A stretch of 64,000 nucleotides of DNA. It comes from JAMXLO01 sp963818775 (lineage in GTDB: Bacteria > Pseudomonadota > Alphaproteobacteria > Acetobacterales > Acetobacteraceae). The translations under genes and the position numbers were made by a program. This document shows, piece by piece, positions 52,634 through 60,262 of this stretch (positions within the stretch are counted from its first letter, which is position 1; the number at the start of each line of letters is the position of its first letter). The notes beneath the pieces are model-generated. The model was not told the origin of the DNA and searched no databases. It worked only from the letters and a program-made list of their open reading frames with translations. The stretch is from assembly GCA_963818775.1 (NCBI GenBank), contig CAWFUF010000003.1, positions 62,001 through 126,000 of the forward strand, given 5' to 3'.

Positions 52634-53478
52634 TGTGCCGCCATACCTGATCTGCCGTCGGCGCATCCGATCCGGTCAGGCGGTCCGATGATGAAGTCGC
52701 AAATGAAGTCCGCAATCTCCTCCGGCGCTTCCCAAATTGCGCGATGGCCGAGATCGGCCAGCAGTTCCAGCCGTGCATTGGGAATCCGCGACACCAGGAT
52801 TGCGGAATTACGCGGCTTCACCAGGACGTCGTGTCCGCCGGTCGCAACGAGTGTGGCTGCACCAATGCGCGGCAGGTCCCAGTAGTGATTGAAATTAAGG
52901 ATGGCTTCCATCTGCCGCTTCGCCACGAAGCTCGGCGTTGGATACTCCAACTCACGGCGCATCTGTTGCTCCACGGCGGCTGCGTGCGTTGCCAGATATT
53001 CGGGGGAGTAGGTCACCGGCCATGCCTGCCGCGCTGCCTCCTCGGGTGTCTGGCCGTCCTGCACCAGCAGGCGTTTGAATACGGAGTAAGAGGCGGGTTC
53101 GGACCAGATGCCCCCGCAGAACGTGGCGAACAGAATCAACTGGCCGATACGGTCGGCATGCCGGATGGCGACTTCCTGTGCAATTGCACCACCCATGGAA
53201 TAGCCGAGCAGGTGTACGCGCGCGATGTCCAGATCGTCCAGCAGCGCGACAACGTCCTTCGCCAGACTAGCAAAATCGTATCCGTCTATCGGCTTGTCGC
53301 TACGGCCTGTGCCGCGGTTGTCGAACGATATCACTGTGCAGCGTGTCGCCAGGCTGGAGATAAACGAGGGTGGCCAGGCGAATCCGCTCAGTCGATATCC
53401 ATTGATCAGGCAAAGTGATGGGCCGCTTCCTGCGATGTCGTAGTAGAGCGTGACGCCGGATTTGGTCGAATACGGCAT
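52630..53478 (-). CDS. pcaD: 3-Oxoadipate enol-lactonase (alpha/beta hydrolase)
   Basis: This 282-residue alpha/beta hydrolase probably opens 3-oxoadipate enol-lactone. It has SGPSLCLINGYRLSGFAW, VISFDNRGTGRSDKPIDGY, the nucleophile elbow LLGYSMGGAIAQE, TGGHDVLVKP (Asp) and DLGHRAIWEAPEEI (His). Its length and slightly unusual oxyanion region (NGYRLS) leave room for another ester. ATG at 53478 shares a base with the phaC stop, so translation is coupled. pcaB follows directly. Confidence 0.8.
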   Translation of the reverse strand: MPYSTKSGVTLYYDIAGSGPSLCLINGYRLSGFAWPPSFISSLATRCTVISFDNRGTGRSDKPIDGYDFASLAKDVVALLDDLDIARVHLLGYSMGGAIAQEVAIRHADRIGQLILFATFCGGIWSEPASYSVFKRLLVQDGQTPEEAARQAWPVTYSPEYLATHAAAVEQQMRRELEYPTPSFVAKRQMEAILNFNHYWDLPRIGAATLVATGGHDVLVKPRNSAILVSRIPNARLELLADLGHRAIWEAPEEIADFICDFIIGPPDRIGCADGRSGMAAQ

Positions 53479-54596
53479 CAGCGGCGCTTTTTCGGCAGGT
53501 CGTGCCGTTCTACAAACGACGCCACGGCCGGCGCGAACAGCGCCTGTGATCGTCCGCCGACGAACACGCCGACATGCCCGCCGGGCAAGGCCAGCTCGGT
53601 GTAATCGGAACTGCCCAGCTTCCCGGCGAGAGCGCGCGACGTTGCCGGCGGAATGATATGATCGTCGCTGGCATAGACGTTCAGCACCGGCATTCCGATA
53701 TTGCTGAGATCCACCGGTCGGCCACCGAGTGTCCATTCATTGCGGACCAGCTTGTTCTGCTGGTACAGATCCTTCACCCACTGCTTCGCCGCCTCGCCCG
53801 GATGATCGGGCCGATCGGCGATCCACTTTTCCATACGCAGCCAGTTCATCAGCCGCTGTTCGTCGTCCGCGATCTCGAGCAGGTCAAGGTTGTACTTCAG
53901 CAGGCTGCGCATCGGCGACATCTGGTTGAAGATCGCGCCCATGAACTCGCCGGGCAAATTACCGTTGGCGTCGATCAGCCGGTCCACGTCCTCGGGTGAG
54001 ATGCTGCGCGTCCATATGTTGATGAAACCATGGCCGAGCCGGTTCTCGACCGTGTCGGCGTGAAAATCGATCGGCGTGATGGTGAGTGTCAGCGTGTTCA
54101 GGCACTGAGGCTCAAGCGCAGCGAAGGCAGTCGTGAACACGCCGCCCTCGCACACGCCGAGCAGGTTGATCCTGGGCACGCCGGCGCGGTCGGCGATTTC
54201 GGCCACGCAGCCGTCGAGGTAACCAAGGATATAATCGTCGAGGGTGAGGTAGCGGTCAGCGCGTGAAGGATTGCCCCAATCAACCACGTAAAGATCAAGC
54301 CCCAGGTTCAGCAGATTGCGTACCAGCGAGCGATCTTTCTGCAGGTCCGTCATCGTCCAGCGGCCGACGAGGCCGTAGCAGATCAGCATAGGCACGGCGA
54401 TCCGCTGCTCGGCCAATGGGCGAAAGTGGTACAGACTGACCTTGTCCTGGCGCCAGACCAGGTCCTTCGGCGTGGTCGCGATCTGCACGTCGGCATCGCG
54501 TATGTTTTGCAGCAATTGGCTGCCGGTCAGCATCTTGGTACCGAGTTCAGCCGCATCGGACAGCACGGTCGCAGGATTCTGTCGGGCGTCCGTCAT
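53478..54596 (-). CDS. phaC: Class III PHA synthase subunit PhaC
   Basis: PhaC (372 residues, short class III type) polymerises 3-hydroxyacyl-CoA into polyhydroxyalkanoate. It has VPMLICYGLVGRWTMTDLQ, LYVVDWGNPSRADRYLTLDDYI and the lipase-like box with the catalytic Cys in NLLGVCEGGVFTTAFA. Asp (ASDDHIIPPATS) and His (LPGGHVGVFVGG) complete the triad. Class III synthases need PhaE, encoded just upstream with a 4-base overlap. Its place between an aromatic dehydrogenase and pcaD is unusual. Confidence 0.93.
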   Translation of the reverse strand: MTDARQNPATVLSDAAELGTKMLTGSQLLQNIRDADVQIATTPKDLVWRQDKVSLYHFRPLAEQRIAVPMLICYGLVGRWTMTDLQKDRSLVRNLLNLGLDLYVVDWGNPSRADRYLTLDDYILGYLDGCVAEIADRAGVPRINLLGVCEGGVFTTAFAALEPQCLNTLTLTITPIDFHADTVENRLGHGFINIWTRSISPEDVDRLIDANGNLPGEFMGAIFNQMSPMRSLLKYNLDLLEIADDEQRLMNWLRMEKWIADRPDHPGEAAKQWVKDLYQQNKLVRNEWTLGGRPVDLSNIGMPVLNVYASDDHIIPPATSRALAGKLGSSDYTELALPGGHVGVFVGGRSQALFAPAVASFVERHDLPKKRR

Positions 54597-55495
54597 GTCG
54601 AGATCTTCCCCCGCCTGGCGCCTTTTCGACGGTCGCGCTGTGACGTCCGCCGCTTGGGCGCATCAGCAGAAACCATTTGGGGCGCCGGCTTCCGCTGTTC
54701 CCGCTGCATGGTGCGGAGTTCGCGTCGAAGTTCAGTCAGTGTACGATGCACATCGTCCAGTTCGGTGCGCGTCGGGAACCCGTATTGTTTGCCGAAATGC
54801 TCGACCAACTCCTGCTGTGCCACCCGCAACTCGGTCGTGGCGCGGATCAACGCTGCCTGGGTCTGGAGAAACGGCTCGGATCGCTGCGCCTCAAGCAGTT
54901 GCCGGTTGGCGGTGTCGGTCCAAAGGTTCAGCGCAGCCTTCGCGTCCAGGGTTTGGGCGTTCCGAGCAGCGAGTTGCCCCGAAAACTGCCGCGCCGCCTG
55001 CAGCCATGCTTCCAGCACCACAGCATTGTGCTCGAGACTGCGGCGACGCAGATTCATCCACGCCTGCAGCACGCCGGTATAGCGCCGCTCGATCTCCCAG
55101 AGGTCGGCAAAGCGCGGCCCCTCGGCCATGCGACCGAGCACGTCGTCCAGGCCTCCCGTGGCGCCGGTCCAGTTGCGCGGATCCACCATTTTGCGGAACG
55201 TGGCGCCGACGACCCCGTCACCCCCCCCGATCGAAGGGATCGTCGTGGCCAGCTTGCTGCACGCCGATGTGGCGGCCGACCACAGTCCGACCACAGACTT
55301 CGTGGCACGCGCCAGGTCCTCGGCTGCGGGGGAGAGATTGTCCGGCATCGACGGCATCTTCGGGACCTTACCGGACGCGGCGGCCTGCATGCCCTCGGTG
55401 AGCGCCTTGCCAACCCGCTCCTGCGCCTGCAGCAAGGCGCGGCCCTGCGCGGACCAGAAGTCGGTGACTGCCTTCGAGTAATCGAGTGGGCTCAT
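54593..55495 (-). CDS. phaE: Class III PHA synthase subunit PhaE
   Basis: PhaE (about 300 residues) is the partner that activates class III PhaC. It is mostly helical: an N-terminal WSAQGRALLQAQERVGKALT segment, a central WEIERRYTGVLQAWMNLRRR and QTQAALIRATTELRVAQQE, and the C-terminal PTRTELDDVHRTLTELRREL typical of PhaE, ending in a basic tail. Two adjacent ATGs (55498 and 55495) overlap the upstream stop. Its own stop overlaps phaC (ATGA). Confidence 0.85.
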   Translation of the reverse strand: MSPLDYSKAVTDFWSAQGRALLQAQERVGKALTEGMQAAASGKVPKMPSMPDNLSPAAEDLARATKSVVGLWSAATSACSKLATTIPSIGGGDGVVGATFRKMVDPRNWTGATGGLDDVLGRMAEGPRFADLWEIERRYTGVLQAWMNLRRRSLEHNAVVLEAWLQAARQFSGQLAARNAQTLDAKAALNLWTDTANRQLLEAQRSEPFLQTQAALIRATTELRVAQQELVEHFGKQYGFPTRTELDDVHRTLTELRRELRTMQREQRKPAPQMVSADAPKRRTSQRDRRKGARRGKIST

Positions 55496-55497
55496 CA

Positions 55498-56331
55498 TCA
55501 GTATTCGATCGTCGCCACTTTGCGCAATTCCTCCGGCGTGCTGGTGCCGAAGCCGAAGAATTCCAGATAGGCAGGGATCATCTCGAACAACATGTCGGTG
55601 CCGACCTGAACAGTGCAGCCCTTGTCCCGCGCCGCGCGAAGCAGGGGCGTATACTCCTCCTTCATCACCACTTCACCCACAAATGTGGTCGGCGCGACCT
55701 TGGCGATATCGAGCGGCATGGGATCCCCGGGCTTCATGCCGAGCGGCGTGGCATTCACCACGATGTCATAACCAGCGGGATCGTTCGAGCCGGCGACGAC
55801 CTTTAGCGAGGGATAATATTGCCGTAGCCGATCAGCCAGCGCCTCGGCCGAGGCAGTGACCGGATCGTATAATCCAATCGCCGATAACTCGGCCGCTGCC
55901 AAAGATGCCGCGATCGCAGAGCCGACACCGCCGCAGCCGATGACGAGGGCGCGAGCGCCGGCAATTCGTTTGCCTTTGCGCTCAACACCTCGGACAAAGC
56001 CCGCTCCATCGAACATGTCGCCCACCAGCGTGCCGTCCGGCCGACGCAGGATCGCGTTGCAGGCGCCGGCGATCTTCGCAGTCGTCGTCATCTCGTCGAC
56101 AAGTTGCGTCGTCGTGACCTTGTGCGGCATCGTGACGAGGGCTCCGTGCACGTTCGTTGTACTGAACAGTGCCTTCAGCAACGACGGGTATTGCGGTGGC
56201 TGCACTCCCACGGGCACGACCACAGCATTGATGCCCTTCATCTCGAACCAGGGATTGTAGATCATCGGCGCCTTGAAGGACTCGGTGGGATAGCCGAGGT
56301 GGACAATCAGTCTGGTCCTGCCGGTAATCAT
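55498..56331 (-). CDS. aroE: Shikimate/quinate dehydrogenase family protein, unusual
   Basis: The 277-residue AroE-family oxidoreductase has GALVTMPHKVTTTQLVDEMT (with the catalytic Lys), AGACNAILR, GDMFDGAGFVRG (with the catalytic Asp) and the nucleotide loop ALVIGCGGVGSAIAASLA. The substrate-binding Ser-x-Ser motif near the N-terminus is replaced (TESFKAPMIYN in place of HSxSPxxHN). This suggests a catabolic quinate/shikimate dehydrogenase or one with another substrate. It shares the operon with aroQ and pcaHG, which fits oxidation toward dehydroshikimate. It is probably not the biosynthetic aroE. Confidence 0.8.
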   Translation of the reverse strand: MITGRTRLIVHLGYPTESFKAPMIYNPWFEMKGINAVVVPVGVQPPQYPSLLKALFSTTNVHGALVTMPHKVTTTQLVDEMTTTAKIAGACNAILRRPDGTLVGDMFDGAGFVRGVERKGKRIAGARALVIGCGGVGSAIAASLAAAELSAIGLYDPVTASAEALADRLRQYYPSLKVVAGSNDPAGYDIVVNATPLGMKPGDPMPLDIAKVAPTTFVGEVVMKEEYTPLLRAARDKGCTVQVGTDMLFEMIPAYLEFFGFGTSTPEELRKVATIEY

Positions 56332-56368
56332 GGCTTCACTCCCAGTGCGGTCTGCGTCACCCACCCAA

Positions 56369-57001
56369 TCAGACATCGAAGAACACGGTTTCCTGTTCGC
56401 CCTGGAGATGGATGTCGAAGACATAGACGATCGCACCGTCCCGTTGCTCCCGCCGTGCCAGCAGGGTCTGCCGCCGGACGGCGGGTTCGATCATGCGCAG
56501 CACAGGGTCCTGTTCGTTCAGTGCGGTTTCGTCCACGAAGTACATACGCGTGGCGAGTTCGATGTTGATACCGCGCGCCACGAGCCAGATATTGACGTGT
56601 GGCGCCATCGGTTTATAGCCGCGCCGCCCCACGACAGGACCAGGCTTTATGGTGTCGAACCGGTAGAGGCCGGTGTCAAATGCAGTACCGGTGCGCCCCC
56701 AGCCGCGGAACTCGGGATCGAGCGGCTTGTCCATTTGCCGGTCGGCCGGATGATTGTAGCGACCGGCCGCATTTGCCTGCCACAGCTCGACCAGAACATC
56801 GCGGCATGGCGCCCCGAGCGCATCGAGCACCCGGCCTTCGATGCGGATGCGCTCGCCTGGCGTACTGCGCCCGGCGATGACATTGCCGAGCGGGTTCTCG
56901 AAGATTTCGAATCCGGCCTGCTGCGGGATCAGTCCGATGTGGACATACGGCCCTGCCGTCTGCGATGGCGTCTCCGGTAGGTAGTCGAGCTTGCCGATCA
57001 T
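56369..57001 (-). CDS. pcaG: Protocatechuate 3,4-dioxygenase alpha subunit
   Basis: PcaG (210 residues) pairs with PcaH in the Fe(III) intradiol dioxygenase that cleaves protocatechuate to 3-carboxy-cis,cis-muconate. It has ETPSQTAGPYVHIGL, VLVELWQANAAGRYNHPAD, PHVNIWLVARGINI and LATRMYFVDE. Its metal site is degenerate, as normal for the alpha subunit. The ATG at 57001 lies 4 bases after the pcaH stop. Confidence 0.94.
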   Translation of the reverse strand: MIGKLDYLPETPSQTAGPYVHIGLIPQQAGFEIFENPLGNVIAGRSTPGERIRIEGRVLDALGAPCRDVLVELWQANAAGRYNHPADRQMDKPLDPEFRGWGRTGTAFDTGLYRFDTIKPGPVVGRRGYKPMAPHVNIWLVARGINIELATRMYFVDETALNEQDPVLRMIEPAVRRQTLLARREQRDGAIVYVFDIHLQGEQETVFFDV

Positions 57002-57005
57002 GGCG

Positions 57006-57731
57006 TCAGTTCCCCTGCAGCTTGTTCTCGAACACCGTCGAGCGCGTGCCACGCAGGACGATATCGAAGCGATAGGCGAGGCTGTCGATCGGGATCGCGG
57101 CGTTCAGGTCGAGTGGGGCGACGAGGCGTTGCCGGGCTGCGGGATCGGGGATGGTGCCGAGGATGGAGTCCATCGGGATGAGCGGATCGCCCTCGAAGTA
57201 CATTTGAGTGATAAGCCGCTGCGCAAAGCCCGAACCGAATACAGAGAAATGGATATGTGCGGGACGCCAGGAATTGACGTGGTTGCGGAACGGATACGCG
57301 CCAGGCTTTACCGTACGGAAGGCATAGTAGCCATCGTGATCGGTCATCATCCGGCCGCAGCCGCCAAAATTGGGATCGATCGGCGCCAGGTAGGTGTCGT
57401 TCCGGTGGCGGTACCGCCCGCCGGCGTTGGCCTGCCATACCTCCACCAACGTGTTCGGCACACCGCGGCCATTCCCGTCGAGCACGCGACCATGCACGAT
57501 GGTCCGTTCGCCGATCGGCTCGCCTGTCTTCGCGTAATTCAGGATCAGGTCGTGATCCAGCGGTCCCAGCTCACTCGGCGTGAACGATGGGCCGCTCACC
57601 TCCGAAAGCGAATTCTGCAGCGACCACAACGGCAGCCTTGGGGAACGCAGGACGCTGGTCTTGTAGTCCGGCGTCAGTGCCGGCGGGTGCTGCGTACGAT
57701 CGCGCTGGATGAACTCATTCTGCGGCACCAT
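57006..57731 (-). CDS. pcaH: Protocatechuate 3,4-dioxygenase beta subunit
   Basis: PcaH (241 residues) carries the non-haem Fe(III). Fe ligands are seen: Tyr in GGRYRHRNDTYLAP, Tyr in GAYPFRNHVN, and the two His in SWRPAHIHFSVFG. ELGPLDHDLILNY and VPNTLVEVWQANAGGR fit the family. GGAGG lies 8 bases before the ATG at 57731; a TTG two codons earlier is also possible. It is followed at once by pcaG. Confidence 0.95.
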   Translation of the reverse strand: MVPQNEFIQRDRTQHPPALTPDYKTSVLRSPRLPLWSLQNSLSEVSGPSFTPSELGPLDHDLILNYAKTGEPIGERTIVHGRVLDGNGRGVPNTLVEVWQANAGGRYRHRNDTYLAPIDPNFGGCGRMMTDHDGYYAFRTVKPGAYPFRNHVNSWRPAHIHFSVFGSGFAQRLITQMYFEGDPLIPMDSILGTIPDPAARQRLVAPLDLNAAIPIDSLAYRFDIVLRGTRSTVFENKLQGN

Positions 57732-57786
57732 CGTCAAGCCTCCTGGTCATAGAAAGTATGTCGTGAAAAGATCGAGGGCACTCATG

Positions 57787-58236
57787 TCACGTCCTCGCTT
57801 CATCGATGAGCCTGGCGATGCGATCCAAGGCGAGCAGATAGCCTTGCGTACCGAAGCCAGCGATCACTCCGTCGGCTCGGCTGGAGACGTAGGAATGGTG
57901 ACGGAATTCTTCCCGCTTGTGCACGTTGGAGATGTGGATTTCGATCACTGGCGCATCGAAGGAGTTCAAGGCATCAAGGATCGCTACCGAGGTATGAGTG
58001 AACGCAGCAGGGTTGATGACGATGCCGCCCGCCGTCTCACGGGCCTCGTGGATCCAATCGATTATCTCATATTCCCGGTTACTCTGGCGGAAGCGCAACT
58101 CAAGGTTCAGTTCCGTCGCCAGTGCCAGACAGGCGCGTTCCACATCTGCCAGTGTTTCATGGCCATAGATATGTGGCTGACGCTTCCCCAGCAGATTGAG
58201 GTTCGGTCCGTTCAGAACATAGACGAGGCGGCTCAT
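57787..58236 (-). CDS. aroQ: Type II 3-dehydroquinate dehydratase
   Basis: AroQ (149 residues) interconverts 3-dehydroquinate and 3-dehydroshikimate. It has VLNGPNLNLLGKRQPHIYG (active-site Tyr), RQSNREYEIIDWIHEAR, GIVINPAAFTHTSVAI and VIEIHISNVHKREEFRHHS (catalytic His). In this operon, with pcaHG and a dehydrogenase of the AroE family, it most likely works in quinate breakdown. Confidence 0.93.
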   Translation of the reverse strand: MSRLVYVLNGPNLNLLGKRQPHIYGHETLADVERACLALATELNLELRFRQSNREYEIIDWIHEARETAGGIVINPAAFTHTSVAILDALNSFDAPVIEIHISNVHKREEFRHHSYVSSRADGVIAGFGTQGYLLALDRIARLIDEART

Positions 58237-58306
58237 CGGCAGGTTCCTTCTGGCGTCTGAACACGGTCACCGTGGATATCGGAAGGACCCTGGCTGACGC
58301 CACCAC

Positions 58307-59713
58307 TCATGCCGGTGCGCTCGCCGATGTGCCAGATGCCAACCCCGCCCGCATTCTGTCGTAATCCTCCTTGTCGACGGGAACCGCGCCGGCGTTTCCG
58401 AGATCATTGAGGTGAATGCGATAGGTTTCCCGGGCGCTCAAGGCGGCCAGCGCCGAGATGATCGTCACGCCGAAGGTGATCGCCCCGATGGTCAGTGGAA
58501 TGTTGCTGGAGCCTGGCGGCGCCACTGCTGCGAACAGCGCCGGAAGCAGCGCCGTAATAGTTGTCCCGATATTTTGTGCGATGGACATTGCCGTGACCCG
58601 CGTGCTCGTGGGGAACAGCTCGGGATAGAAGCTCGGGAAGATCGCGTTGTAACCCTGATAGATGACGCCCCACATGAGCAGCGACATCAGGATCGCCAGA
58701 GGCACGTTGGCAATGCTGATCGCGTAGAGATAGCCAAAGGACAGAAGTCCCGAACAGAGGGCACCAACAACGATGGGAGGGCGGCGGCCTATCCCGTCAG
58801 ACAGGCGGCCGACCAGGGGAATGACGATCACAGCCAGGATGTTGCCCAGCACCGGTATCCACAGATAGACCGCACTTGAAAAGCGGATGCCATACGCTGC
58901 CTGCACCGCGTAGGCGCCCCCGAAAATGGTGGCGACGACCGGGATGACATTCATCAGCGCCATGCAGACGACCCGGATCATGTCTGGCCAATGATACTTG
59001 AAAGCCTCTAGTATCGGTGTCTTGGGCACCACCCGATGTGCGCCCTCCTCAGCGAAGGCAGGAGTTTCGTCGACCTCGCGGCGAATGATGTAGCCGGCGA
59101 TGATCACAATGACGCTGAGCAGGAACGGCACGCGCCATCCCCAGGAATTGAATGAGGCCTGCGGCAGGTAGTAGGCCATGGGCAGAAATACAGCGGCCGC
59201 AAGGATCTGTCCGGCCTGCACGCCCTGAAGCGAGAAGCTGGCGTAATAGCCACGCCGCCCGAACGGCGCGTGCTCGAGGATCATCGAGCTGGCACCGGAA
59301 ATCTCCCCGGCGACCGCGAAGCCCTGGATGAGGCGCAGAGCGACGAGGAGGACCGGCGCAAGTGTGCCGACCTGCTGGTAGGTCGGTAGCACACCGACTG
59401 CCATCGTTGAGATGCCCATCAGAAACATGCACACCAACAGCACGGTTTTACGGCCGTGGGTATCGCCCCAGTGACCCAGGAAGAAGGCACCAATCGGTCG
59501 CGCAATGTAGCCGACGCCATAGGTCGCCAGGGACGCGACGATTGCGACCGTGGGATTGCCTGACGGGAAGAAGATCTGCGGAAAGACCAGCGCGGCAGCC
59601 GAGGCATAGATGAAGAAGTCATAGTATTCGAGCGCGGATCCGATCCAGCCACTGGCGGCGGCCTTTCGTGTTTGATGCACGCCGTGCGGCTCGTGTTCGG
59701 TGAGAGTGGTCAT
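58307..59713 (-). CDS. MHS-family (shikimate/PcaT-like) transporter
   Basis: The product (468 residues, about 12 membrane helices) is a metabolite:H+ symporter of the MFS. It has SGWIGSALEYYDFFIYASAA in helix 1, GHWGDTHGRKTVLLVCMFLM (motif A) and LRLIQGFAVAGEISGASSMI. This group includes shikimate (ShiA) and dicarboxylate (PcaT, KgtP) carriers, so quinate, shikimate or protocatechuate uptake is likely. ATG at 59713 has GGGAGGAG upstream. It is the first gene of the twelve-gene leftward cluster, so its promoter should drive the operon. Confidence 0.88.
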   Translation of the reverse strand: MTTLTEHEPHGVHQTRKAAASGWIGSALEYYDFFIYASAAALVFPQIFFPSGNPTVAIVASLATYGVGYIARPIGAFFLGHWGDTHGRKTVLLVCMFLMGISTMAVGVLPTYQQVGTLAPVLLVALRLIQGFAVAGEISGASSMILEHAPFGRRGYYASFSLQGVQAGQILAAAVFLPMAYYLPQASFNSWGWRVPFLLSVIVIIAGYIIRREVDETPAFAEEGAHRVVPKTPILEAFKYHWPDMIRVVCMALMNVIPVVATIFGGAYAVQAAYGIRFSSAVYLWIPVLGNILAVIVIPLVGRLSDGIGRRPPIVVGALCSGLLSFGYLYAISIANVPLAILMSLLMWGVIYQGYNAIFPSFYPELFPTSTRVTAMSIAQNIGTTITALLPALFAAVAPPGSSNIPLTIGAITFGVTIISALAALSARETYRIHLNDLGNAGAVPVDKEDYDRMRAGLASGTSASAPA

Positions 59714-59943
59714 TGAGGCTCCTCCCGCGCTATTTGGTGGCGGAAAGCGCTTCCACCGGGCATCTGCAAACTCCCAACCAACTTTGCCTGCAACAGGCCG
59801 AAGCTTTCCACGAAATAGAGCATGCCAACTCAATCGGCCACGTGTCGAGTCGTCTTTGGCACGGGCGCGGTCTATACGGCACCATGGTGGGTGCCAAGTA
59901 ATGCTTGCTGCCGTTGCGCACTCGAAAGCGACTGTTTGCTTCC

Positions 59944-59984
59944 AGCCAAGTGCCGTCATTTTGCGACCATGTTGGTCGCTTGGC
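59944..59984. promoter_or_regulatory. Nested inverted repeats, possible operator
   Basis: Inner arms GCGACC and GGTCGC flank ATGTT (59963-59979). Outer arms GCCAA (59944-59948) and TTGGC (59980-59984) add a second, less symmetric layer. The region is about 230-270 bases upstream of the transporter gene and may bind the operon's regulator. Confidence 0.35.
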
Positions 59985-60012
59985 CGTAACGGATCATTTC
60001 TCGGAAGCGGAT

Positions 60013-60033
60013 AGAAACGCTAGCGCCGTTTCT
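60013..60033. promoter_or_regulatory. Inverted repeat AGAAACG-N7-CGTTTCT
   Basis: Two perfect 7-base arms around a 7-base centre lie in the divergent control region. The size suits a dimeric helix-turn-helix regulator. No known consensus was matched. Confidence 0.4.
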
Positions 60034-60262
60034 CGCGGCCGTGAATGCAAAGCGGCCACCCAGTCGATTGAATGAGCGACACCCACGCGTAGCAGCAGCC
60101 ATTCATCGCATCGGCTCAATTGGACCCAATCAACCCCCACCTCGGCAAGCGCCTCTGGCCAACTCTCCAACTCTTGCGGCTTTTACGTCGACGCGAGATT
60201 ATCATCTCCGGTTGGATGAAGCGTATGCGCCCGGTGCGTTGAACAATGGAGTGGTGCTACCG

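Larger units (their letters stand above)
59714..60262. other. Divergent control region of aromatic/PHA operon
   Basis: This 549-base region separates the MHS transporter (leftward) and the patatin-like gene (rightward). No gene was recognised. It holds the inverted repeats at 59944-59984 and 60013-60033. It should contain the promoter of the large operon. No regulatory gene of the LysR, IclR or TetR type lies in the window nearby. Confidence 0.5.
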
